Made by a program: the position numbers and the translations under genes
Notes under the pieces: generated by a model
Database searches by the model: none
Told to the model about the DNA's origin: nothing
What the model saw: the letters and a program-made list of their open reading frames with translations, nothing else
Part shown: one piece after another, positions 14,650 through 20,626 of the stretch
Position numbering within the stretch: the first letter of the stretch is position 1
How the letters are laid out: each line of letters opens with the position of its first letter
From: CAYZNE01 sp964461035
GTDB lineage: Archaea > Nanobdellota > Nanobdellia > Woesearchaeales > CAYZNE01
Direction of reading: 5' to 3'
DNA length: 20,626 nt
Assembly: GCA_964461035.1 (NCBI GenBank)
Contig: CAYWRI010000023.1
Location: forward strand, 1-20,626

Positions 14650-15615
14650 ATGAATGCAAAAGAGATAATAGATGTTAAACCAAGATTAGTAAAAGGTCAT
14701 AGAGCTTGTGCAGGATGTGCTGAACCAATAATTGCAAAAGTAGTTCTTTCAGCTCTTAAAAATGATTATGATGTTGTTGTAGCAAATGCAACATGTTGTT
14801 TAGAAGTTGTAACCACAATATACCCCTTTAGTGCATGGAACATTCCCTGGATACATAATACATTTGAAAATGCTGCAGCAACTTTATCAGGTGTAGAAAC
14901 CGCGTTTAGAGCATTAGTCGCACAGAAAAAAATAAAACCCAGTAAACCAGTAAAATTTCTAGCTTTCGGTGGAGATGGTGGAACATATGACATTGGTCTT
15001 CAATCTTTATCAGGAACACTTGAGCGAGGTCATGATATTGTTTATGTTTGTTTAGATAATGAAGGTTATATGAATACAGGAAATCAAAGAAGTAGTGCAA
15101 CTCCTTATGGTGCTGCAACAACTACAACTCCTGCAGGATCTTACAGACCTGGAAAAGAGCAATGGAGGAAAAACATTGCTAAAATTGCAGAAGCACACAA
15201 CATAGATTATGTTGCACAAGCTTCAGTTCATAATTTTGTAGATCTTGCAGATAAAGCAAGAAAAGCATTTGAAACAAAAGGTCCTGCATTTATTGTTGTG
15301 TTAAGTCCATGCACAACTCTTTGGGGTTTTTCTCCAGATAAAACAATAGAAATTGCAAGAAAAGCAACAGAATCTTGTTTTTGGCCACTTTACGAAATTG
15401 AAAAAGGAGTTTACAAAATAAATTATATTCCTTCTAAAAAAAGACCGATAACTGATTTTATTGAACATCAAAAAAGATATAAACATTTATTCAAACCGGA
15501 AAACAAAGACATAATAAAAAAAATACAGGCTCATGTTGATGAAGATTGGTGTAAACTTCAAGGTATGGCTGAACTAACTCAGAAACTAAATTGTGCAAAA
15601 GAGAAGAAATGGTAA
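14650..15615 (+). CDS. porB: 2-Oxoacid:ferredoxin oxidoreductase, beta subunit
   Basis: A 321-aa thiamine-pyrophosphate subunit. GHRACAGCAEPIIAK holds two cluster cysteines and NATCCLEV holds another. The TPP-binding motif runs from GGDGGTYDIGLQSLSGTLER to DNEGYMNTG. TPYGAATTTTPAG is typical of POR beta. A further cysteine of the proximal 4Fe-4S cluster is probably in LSPCTTLWGF. I choose the ATG at 14650 over the GTG at 14641 because GAGGTGA (14638-14644) makes a good SD for it; the porA stop codon lies inside that SD. It ends the operon, followed by a T-rich tract. Confidence 0.94.
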   Translation: MNAKEIIDVKPRLVKGHRACAGCAEPIIAKVVLSALKNDYDVVVANATCCLEVVTTIYPFSAWNIPWIHNTFENAAATLSGVETAFRALVAQKKIKPSKPVKFLAFGGDGGTYDIGLQSLSGTLERGHDIVYVCLDNEGYMNTGNQRSSATPYGAATTTTPAGSYRPGKEQWRKNIAKIAEAHNIDYVAQASVHNFVDLADKARKAFETKGPAFIVVLSPCTTLWGFSPDKTIEIARKATESCFWPLYEIEKGVYKINYIPSKKRPITDFIEHQKRYKHLFKPENKDIIKKIQAHVDEDWCKLQGMAELTQKLNCAKEKKW

Positions 15616-15625
15616 TTCACACTAA

Positions 15626-15642
15626 TTTATTTTTTTTTATTC
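15626..15642 (+). terminator. T-rich terminator after porB
   Basis: A tract of nine T within TTTATTTTTTTTTATT starts 10 nt after the porB stop, with no hairpin. Oligo-T tracts alone end transcription in archaea. The next gene has its own TATA box downstream. Confidence 0.5.
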
Positions 15643-15661
15643 ATTAAGTCTAAAAGGAAAC

Positions 15662-15672
15662 CTTTTTATATT
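15662..15672 (+). promoter_or_regulatory. TATA box of the PNPOx-like gene
   Basis: CTTTTTATATT is centred 25-26 nt before the ATG at 15693 and no SD is present, so the mRNA is probably leaderless. Confidence 0.55.
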
Positions 15673-15692
15673 ATTAACAAAAATAATGTTTT

Positions 15693-16085
15693 ATGAAAAT
15701 CCCAAAACACATTCAAAAGTTAATTAATGAAGAATCAATTCACATATTATCTACATCTTCAAAAGATGGAATTCCAAACACTATTTATTTAAAATTTCTT
15801 AAAGTCTATAATGATCAACAAATTTTAATTGCTAATAATAAATTTTTCAAAACAGAAAAAAATCTAATTGAAAATCCCAACATGTCTTTTTTGATATTTG
15901 ATAAAGAAAATAAAAAAGCATATCAACTTAAAGGTAATGTGGAATTTCACAAAGATGATGAAATTTTTTCAGAAACTGTGAAATGGGTTGAAAAAGAAAG
16001 ATTAAGTCCTGGAACGTTTCCAAAATCAGGAATACTTATGACTATAAAAGAAATTTATTCTGGAGCCAAACGCATAGAAAATTAA
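15693..16085 (+). CDS. Pyridoxamine 5'-phosphate oxidase-like flavin-binding split-barrel protein
   Basis: A 130-aa single-domain protein. The N-terminal segment HILSTSSKDGIPNTIYLKFL corresponds to the first strands of the PNPOx-like split barrel (xLATxxxDGxPxxxxxxf). ILIANNKFFKTEKNLIENPN matches the phosphate/FMN loop and the helix of small family members, and FLIFDKENKKAYQLKGNVEF the following strands. These proteins bind FMN, F420 or haem, and many are of unknown role. The vitamin B6 activity is not implied. It is a monocistronic gene between the por operon and a convergent gene, with a TATA box 25-26 nt before its ATG and T7 (16089-16095) after its stop. Confidence 0.7.
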   Translation: MKIPKHIQKLINEESIHILSTSSKDGIPNTIYLKFLKVYNDQQILIANNKFFKTEKNLIENPNMSFLIFDKENKKAYQLKGNVEFHKDDEIFSETVKWVEKERLSPGTFPKSGILMTIKEIYSGAKRIEN

Positions 16086-16088
16086 TTA

Positions 16089-16095
16089 TTTTTTT
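16089..16095 (+). terminator. Oligo-T terminator after the PNPOx-like gene
   Basis: Seven T directly after the stop codon in a 26-bp gap between convergent genes. No hairpin is seen. Confidence 0.35.
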
Positions 16096-16111
16096 AGAGG
16101 AAAAACAAAAA

Positions 16112-17158
16112 TTAATCAAAAAATTGTTTTAAGCCTGTTCTTCCCAAGTTTAGCCAATAATCGTTTTCTTTAGAATTATTATTTTTAGCAAATTTTTCGT
16201 AATTCGCAGATAATAAATGCATTGCATGAGCTAATTTTATATATATTGGAAGCACATTTAATTCTTGTTCTGTTAATTTAATATGTTTTTGATATTCTTC
16301 AAGTGCGATTGATAAATTATTATTAGTGTTTTTTATATTCTCAGAATCAAATAAAATATTACATGCTAAAACTGCTAATTCTTGAATTCTTGGATAAATA
16401 TTTGAAACTGAGAAATCAATAATAAATAAGTTCGAATTTTTATCTTTAATCACATTAGTATTAATAATATCCCCGTGGACAAAACAATGAGGTAATTTAT
16501 CACTTTGCAAATTATTAAACTCTTGAAGTAAATTCTCTACTAATTTTGAATCTGAATGTGATAGATATTTTAATTTTTTTTCAAACTCTTTTTCAAAATT
16601 ACTTATTGCCCAAGTATCATAAACAAATTCTGGTTTTAAGTCAATAGTATTAATTAGGGCTGCCTGCTTAGCCAAAAATTTTATTTCATTAACAGAGAGT
16701 TTTTCATTTGAATCATATAGATTAGAACCTTTTATATATTCTAAAACGCACAACCGCAATTTGCAGGCATCTATAGTTATTTGATGGAAAAATCCTTGTT
16801 TTGATTTGAATATTTTTGGTGTTGCAACACCATTATTAACCATAGATAAAATAATATCAATATATCTTTTACAGTGATTTTCATTTCTAAAATTTGCAAA
16901 TATTTTTACAAAGTATTTTCCTTTAGAAGTTTCTAGAATCACATTGAAATCTTCATAACCGAGAAGCACAACTTTATTTGATAGAAAATTGCCCAAAGAA
17001 TAATCTATACATATCAGTTTTGATATTACTTCAATGTCTCCTTCATAATTGATTCTATTCTTAAAATCTTCATTCACATATACACATATTCCTTGATGAT
17101 TTATATTTTTAACTGATTTAACTGAAAAAATTGTAAAATTTTGAACACACCCAAACAA
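16112..17158 (-). CDS. Aminoglycoside phosphotransferase/homoserine kinase-like kinase
   Basis: A 348-aa protein of the APH/choline-kinase fold. GKYFVKIF (80-87) holds the ATP-binding Lys. FVHGDIINTNVI (227-237) is the catalytic loop with Asp230 and Asn235. LFIIDFSVSN (244-253) holds the Mg-binding Asp248. The C-terminal helices contain YIKLAHAMHLLSANYEKFAK, as in small-molecule kinases of the homoserine kinase II and methylthioribose kinase type. The substrate cannot be told. It starts 12 nt after the DNA ligase stop, so it is co-transcribed. The likely start is TTG 17158, with GGTGAT of the ligase stop region as SD; no ATG is available before residue 107. The first 50 residues are unusual for the family. 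Confidence 0.75.
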   Translation of the reverse strand: MFGCVQNFTIFSVKSVKNINHQGICVYVNEDFKNRINYEGDIEVISKLICIDYSLGNFLSNKVVLLGYEDFNVILETSKGKYFVKIFANFRNENHCKRYIDIILSMVNNGVATPKIFKSKQGFFHQITIDACKLRLCVLEYIKGSNLYDSNEKLSVNEIKFLAKQAALINTIDLKPEFVYDTWAISNFEKEFEKKLKYLSHSDSKLVENLLQEFNNLQSDKLPHCFVHGDIINTNVIKDKNSNLFIIDFSVSNIYPRIQELAVLACNILFDSENIKNTNNNLSIALEEYQKHIKLTEQELNVLPIYIKLAHAMHLLSANYEKFAKNNNSKENDYWLNLGRTGLKQFFD

Positions 17159-17170
17159 ATATAAAAGAAA

Positions 17171-18949
17171 TCACCGCTTGTTCTGTCCTCGAAAGAATTC
17201 TTCTATTTGTTCGAGAGTTGAACAATCATTTGGAGAACGATCATATCTTATGACTTTTAGTCTTGGAAATCTTAATGCAAATCCGCTTTCATAACTTGAA
17301 CTTTTCTGTATTTCTTCAAATTCTATTTCTACAACTATCTTTGGAGAAACAATAATTTCTTTTCCATTTTCTTCAATAATATAAGGTTTTAACAAATCTG
17401 TAAGCTGAGTAAAAGTTGCATTTCCAACATTATTATCAAGTTCTTTTATTCCTGTTCCGACTTTACCCATAGCAATAAAACTATCTGTGTCTGCATCATA
17501 ACATGAAAGAATAAATGAAGTTAACCATCCGCTTCTTTTTCCGTTTCCCCATTCTGCACCTGTTATCACAAGGTCCAATGTTTCCATTACGGGTTTCATT
17601 TTTACCATGTGCCCAACTCTTGAACCTGGTTTGTAAGGTGCATCAAGTTTTTTTAGCATAACACCTTCATTTCCTGCTGCTAAAGATTCATCAAAAAATT
17701 GTTGTGCTAGTTCTTTATTATCTATCTTTAATGATCTTGCTAATTTTAATTTGTGTTTTGTCTCATGAGCAACTTTTTCAAGAATTTCTCTCCTATGACT
17801 GAAAGGTTCATTCAATAAATCGTTTCCATCAATAAAAATAATGTCAAAAACATTAAGCTCCACAGGATAATCTTTTGCAACTCTTTCAATATCATATTTT
17901 CGTTTTATTCTTTGAGAAATAGATTGAAATGGTAAATATTTTCCTGATTCTTTATCATAACCAACTGCTTCTGAATCAAGTATGAACTCATCTGCATCAA
18001 CAAGATCTTTGATGCAGTTTACAACATCAGGAAATTGATCTGTGACCTCATCAAGTCGTCTTGTAAATAATCTAATTTTGTCTTTAACTTTATGAATTTG
18101 CATTCTAAATCCATCATATTTATATTCTATTTGACAGGGAAGTCCAACAGTTTTGAATCCTTCATCAAAATCTTTAACTTTAGGCCCGAGCATTACTTTA
18201 ATAGGAAAACCAAGTCTTATTTTTACTTTTTTTAGACCCGCTAAACCTTGTTTTCTAGAAATTTCTGCAAGTTCTGAAAAATCATTTAATTTATCATATG
18301 CTGCTTGAGTTATGTTAATAATATTATTGTAATTTTCTCTATTTTCAGGAGAAATCGAATTAGATTCAGAATCATATTGTTCATTAGTTGAAAGAAATGT
18401 CCAGGCTATTGCGTCTCTCATTGCAGAATTTGCAACTCCAACCCTTAAATCTTGAAGAACATTTCTTGTTATGTATCTTGCGCTAACCGGATCTGCACTG
18501 CTTAATAATTCTGAGATTAATTGAATTTTTTGTTCAATACTTCCTTTTCCTTGGGTGTCTGCAAGTTTTCTAAGATTTTTAAAAACTTTGTCAACAGTTA
18601 AATCATGAGTAAAGAGTGTTGCTTGTTTTCTAAAATTAACAAGATGACCTGCAACAAGTCCAAGATCTCCAAGCTTTTTCCATTCATCATTTATTTCATC
18701 AGATTTCATACCCATGCATTTGGAAAGGGCTTTTATAACAATTTTATCAGAAACTCCCAGTTCTTTATTTTCTAATTCAGAAAAAACTTTTCCCCTAATC
18801 ATCAATAAATACATTTCTAGTTCTTGTTTATTTAGTTCAGGTAAAGCTCTTAAGAATTCAGCCATAAGATGTGTTTTTTCCAATCTTTTAGATGTTTTTT
18901 CAAGAGAAGAATATAATTCAGCTAATTGTTTGTATTTCATAATTCCCAT
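17171..18949 (-). CDS. lig: ATP-dependent DNA ligase
   Basis: A 592-aa archaeal/eukaryal-type DNA ligase that seals nicks in replication and repair. The N-terminal helical DNA-binding domain runs to about residue 230 (KYKQLAELYSSLEKTSKRLE; SARYITRNVLQDLRVGVANS). The adenylation domain has the active-site motif IEYKYDGFRMQIHK, where Lys277 is adenylated, then FILDSEAVGYD, GNEGVMLKK and VKMKP. The OB domain ends with EFEEIQKSSSYESGFALRFP. I take ATG 18949 rather than the longer frame from 19024, because a TATA box lies 26 nt upstream and MGIMKYKQLAEL matches family N termini. The longer frame would run through the promoter of the divergent gene. It heads a two-gene operon. Confidence 0.95.
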   Translation of the reverse strand: MGIMKYKQLAELYSSLEKTSKRLEKTHLMAEFLRALPELNKQELEMYLLMIRGKVFSELENKELGVSDKIVIKALSKCMGMKSDEINDEWKKLGDLGLVAGHLVNFRKQATLFTHDLTVDKVFKNLRKLADTQGKGSIEQKIQLISELLSSADPVSARYITRNVLQDLRVGVANSAMRDAIAWTFLSTNEQYDSESNSISPENRENYNNIINITQAAYDKLNDFSELAEISRKQGLAGLKKVKIRLGFPIKVMLGPKVKDFDEGFKTVGLPCQIEYKYDGFRMQIHKVKDKIRLFTRRLDEVTDQFPDVVNCIKDLVDADEFILDSEAVGYDKESGKYLPFQSISQRIKRKYDIERVAKDYPVELNVFDIIFIDGNDLLNEPFSHRREILEKVAHETKHKLKLARSLKIDNKELAQQFFDESLAAGNEGVMLKKLDAPYKPGSRVGHMVKMKPVMETLDLVITGAEWGNGKRSGWLTSFILSCYDADTDSFIAMGKVGTGIKELDNNVGNATFTQLTDLLKPYIIEENGKEIIVSPKIVVEIEFEEIQKSSSYESGFALRFPRLKVIRYDRSPNDCSTLEQIEEFFRGQNKR

Positions 18950-18969
18950 ATCTATAAGACATTTAGAAA

Positions 18970-18979
18970 TATTTATATA
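18970..18979. promoter_or_regulatory. Shared symmetric TATA box of a divergent promoter
   Basis: TATTTATATA can be read as TTTATATA on the plus strand and as TATATAAA on the minus strand. The centre (about 18975) is 26-27 nt from the ATG at 19002 (plus) and from the ATG at 18949 (minus). Neither start has an SD site, so one box may drive two leaderless mRNAs in opposite directions. Confidence 0.6.
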
Positions 18980-19001
18980 CTTTTTGGAATATCTCTTAAT
19001 T

Positions 19002-19328
19002 ATGTCAAGTGAATCACAGCACATAAGAGAAAAAACAAAAGAATATACAAAGATTAAAATTGATACAGGACAACTCAGATTTAATCCTTCTTTAGAATTA
19101 ATAATAAAATTAGTGACATATTACAATTCAGATATACATTGGGGTGTTAATATAGCTATTGAAAATGAGGGTGAAGCAATTTATTTACCTAAAACAACCG
19201 AAGACATTGCCCGTGAAACTTATTCTAGCTTAGTTGAACGATGCACAAAAGAATATGAGTCTATGCAAATTGAAATTAAACATAAAAAACCATATAATAA
19301 AAGAATCAAAATCTATTTTAAAGGTTAA
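19002..19328 (+). CDS. Small conserved-looking protein of unknown function
   Basis: A 108-aa protein from ATG 19002; a longer frame from 18714 overlaps the ligase on the other strand and is not real. It is rich in Lys and Glu, without membrane helix, signal peptide or cysteines. Visible stretches: QLRFNPSLELIIKLVTYYN, then HWGVNIAIENEGEAIYLPK, then TTEDIARETYSSLVERCTKE and the basic KPYNKRIKIYFKG end. I do not recognise a family. It shares one TATA box with the DNA ligase, which suggests joint control with a DNA-joining gene but proves no function. Confidence 0.7.
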   Translation: MSSESQHIREKTKEYTKIKIDTGQLRFNPSLELIIKLVTYYNSDIHWGVNIAIENEGEAIYLPKTTEDIARETYSSLVERCTKEYESMQIEIKHKKPYNKRIKIYFKG

Positions 19329-19339
19329 AAATAATTAGA

Positions 19340-19432
19340 ATGAATTATGAAAATAAATATCATCCTAAAAAAGCTGTTTTAATGACTGCAAGTGTTACTA
19401 CGACAGTAGGAACTAGTTGTTATTGCTATTAA
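19340..19432 (+). CDS. 30-residue ORF with Ser/Thr/Cys-rich end, or frameshifted small membrane protein
   Basis: It begins 11 nt after the previous stop: MNYENKYHPKKAVL, then MTASVTTTVGTSCYCY. The end is rich in Thr, Ser, Cys and Tyr, like the core of a modified peptide precursor. Against that, the other phase directly after reads VVIAIKKTSRKPTKKKKK and ends at 19472. Removing one base near 19416 would join both into KKAVLMTASVTTTVGT-VVIAIKK with a Lys-rich tail, a plausible single-helix membrane protein of about 43 residues. No clear SD is present. I cannot decide between the two. Confidence 0.3.
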   Translation: MNYENKYHPKKAVLMTASVTTTVGTSCYCY

Positions 19433-19472
19433 AAAAACAAGTAGAAAACCTACAAAAAAGAAGAAGAAATAA

Positions 19473-19497
19473 TTTTATTTATTTTTTTATTTTATTC
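19473..19497 (+). terminator. T-rich tract after the small genes
   Basis: TTTTATTTATTTTTTTATTTTATT follows directly after the last possible stop codon on the plus strand and precedes the convergent RHS gene. Confidence 0.4.
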
Positions 19498-19508
19498 TTA
19501 AAATACTA

Positions 19509-20626
19509 TTATTCTTTTGGTTCTTCTTTAGTTTCCTCCTTATAATTATCTATATGTGCCGAAACCACAATTGAAGTTCCATGAGTTTCCATTGCTTTCG
19601 GATTAATATAAAGTCCTACTTTATCACCATCAGAAAGTTCTTTGGCAATAAATAAATTTTCTAACACTTCTTTACCACCTAACTTTTCTTTAATAAAGTT
19701 ATAGAATTTCTTAGTTATTTCCCTATAATATGCATCTTCGTATCTCCCCTTACTAGTCTCAATTACCTCAGTTCCTCCTTCGAAAGCACTGCCAACAAAA
19801 TCAAAATCCTCACCATAAATACCATAAAAATAAAGATCATTTCCCTCTTCATCAGTTCCTGTTTTCTTTCTCACTAAAGAAGTTGTACCCAATATGTCCC
19901 ACACAGAATTAGTAAAATCATCTTGTCCAAAATTTGAGCTAAATGAACGAGTTATTTCCCACCCCTCTTCCGAAGGAAAATTAGGATCATTTGAGCTCTT
20001 CCAAATTCCTGAAGAAATACGCACAGGAGATATAAATGTTAAGGCTGGCTCTCCTTCTTTAGGAACTGAAGAAACTATTATATCCCACTCTTCTTTTGAA
20101 TACTCTACGTCTAAAGATCCACCCTTACCTACTAAATATTTCAGTATAAAATTTAATTGCCTAAGTCTACCCTCACTTAATTTATCCAATAAAGAATCAG
20201 GTATAAGCTTATAAGCCCAATACTGCAATCCTGTTACTAAAGGCTCACCAAATTCAGTTGATTTTCTTTGCTCAATATATTCTTCATATTTCTTCACTTC
20301 GGCCTTATCCATCCCACTAGGATCAACATAATTCATAGGATTATTAGAAACAAAAGCATAAGCATGATTATCACTCACAGGATCAACACCCAAAAACTTA
20401 CCAGAATCAAAATCATAATAACGAGCATTAAAATAATAATTATCAGTATCATCCAACTCCTTACCCGTAAAACCAAACTTAACATCACGATTCTTCAACT
20501 GCTGACCATACGGCAAAACATTCGACTCAGCAACAACATCTTCACCATCAAGAGTTAACCTATCACTACCTAATCTATCACTAACCTTAAAAGAAATTTC
20601 ATTATTAACAATCTTAAAATCAGAAC
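19509..20626 (-). CDS. RHS-repeat protein, C-terminal part with unrecognised terminal domain
   Basis: The frame is open to the right edge; 371 residues are visible and the N-terminal part is outside. The first 105 form the end of an RHS shell: DRLGSDRLTLDGE, FGFTGKELDDTDNYYFNARYY, then DSGKFLGVDPVSDNHAYAFV and NNPMNYVDPSG, the RHS-associated core signature. After DPSG comes a 265-residue C-terminal domain with no family I know (WAYKLIPDSLLDKLSEG, SKEEWDIIVSS, GWEITRSFSSNFGQDD, FEGGTEVIETSKGRYEDAYY), ending in EETKEEPKE. In bacteria this position holds a variable toxin released from the shell; whether this domain is toxic is unknown. Codons in the core are mostly T-ending (GGT, CGT, GAT), while the terminal domain uses AGA, AAA and TCA like the rest of the window. 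No immunity gene is visible downstream. Confidence 0.85.
   Translation of the reverse strand, partial: SDFKIVNNEISFKVSDRLGSDRLTLDGEDVVAESNVLPYGQQLKNRDVKFGFTGKELDDTDNYYFNARYYDFDSGKFLGVDPVSDNHAYAFVSNNPMNYVDPSGMDKAEVKKYEEYIEQRKSTEFGEPLVTGLQYWAYKLIPDSLLDKLSEGRLRQLNFILKYLVGKGGSLDVEYSKEEWDIIVSSVPKEGEPALTFISPVRISSGIWKSSNDPNFPSEEGWEITRSFSSNFGQDDFTNSVWDILGTTSLVRKKTGTDEEGNDLYFYGIYGEDFDFVGSAFEGGTEVIETSKGRYEDAYYREITKKFYNFIKEKLGGKEVLENLFIAKELSDGDKVGLYINPKAMETHGTSIVVSAHIDNYKEETKEEPKE

Noticed and set aside
18714..19001. A long plus-strand extension (about 96 residues) before the small protein at 19002
   Set aside because: It lies antisense to the ligase gene, and the TATA box at 18970-18979 sets the ATG at 19002 as the start.
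18950..19024. A 25-residue N-terminal extension of the DNA ligase from ATG 19024
   Set aside because: It would cover the TATA box and the divergent gene's start, and it does not resemble ligase N termini.

Overview
The window looks like chromosomal DNA from a very AT-rich archaeon, most likely a DPANN-type lineage such as the Woesearchaeota or their relatives. The archaeal signs are ribosomal protein S8e, an Ogg2-type 8-oxoguanine glycosylase, an archaeal/eukaryal-type ATP-dependent DNA ligase, a four-subunit 2-oxoacid:ferredoxin oxidoreductase, and TATA boxes about 25-28 nt before start codons. Several genes are bacterial in style (gyrB, gmk, an H1-like PAKK protein, an RHS protein). The lineage is my inference; no rRNA or tRNA gene was seen.

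Layout. 1-3420: the end of the glycosylase gene, S8e, a degenerate tyrosine-recombinase-like protein (minus) and a large stand-alone YcaO protein (minus). 3421-7671: a broken small gene (minus), a flavin-reductase-like protein, an overlapping guanylate kinase-phosphoglycerate kinase pair, a lysine-rich tandem-repeat protein interrupted by a 100-N assembly gap (minus), and a UlaG-like metallo-beta-lactamase protein. 7798-10306 (minus): gyrB and a coiled-coil protein with a Cys-rich tail. 10472-12340: a decayed IS200/IS605-type element that appears to sit inside, or directly in front of, a gene with a PEP-utilising mobile (phosphohistidine) domain. 12505-15615: the porGDAB operon, tightly coupled with 4-nt overlaps and clear Shine-Dalgarno (SD) sites. 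15693-19432: a PNPOx-like protein, then (minus) a DNA ligase followed by a phosphotransferase, and (plus) a small protein followed by a 30-codon ORF. 19509-20626 (minus): the 3' part of an RHS-repeat protein with an unrecognised C-terminal domain.

How it works together. Pgk and the Por complex give a piece of central carbon and fermentative metabolism: Pgk on the glycolytic path, Por making acetyl-CoA and reduced ferredoxin. Ogg2, DNA ligase and gyrase subunit B are genome-maintenance genes; S8e and Gmk are housekeeping. The accessory parts are the IS remnant, the integrase-like protein and the RHS protein. First genes of transcripts mostly have a TATA box close to 26 nt before the start codon and no SD site, which suggests leaderless mRNAs. 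Internal operon genes have GAGGTG-like SD sites. The sharpest regulatory case is one symmetrical TATA box at 18970-18979 that lies 26-27 nt from the ATG of the ligase on one side and of a small gene on the other.
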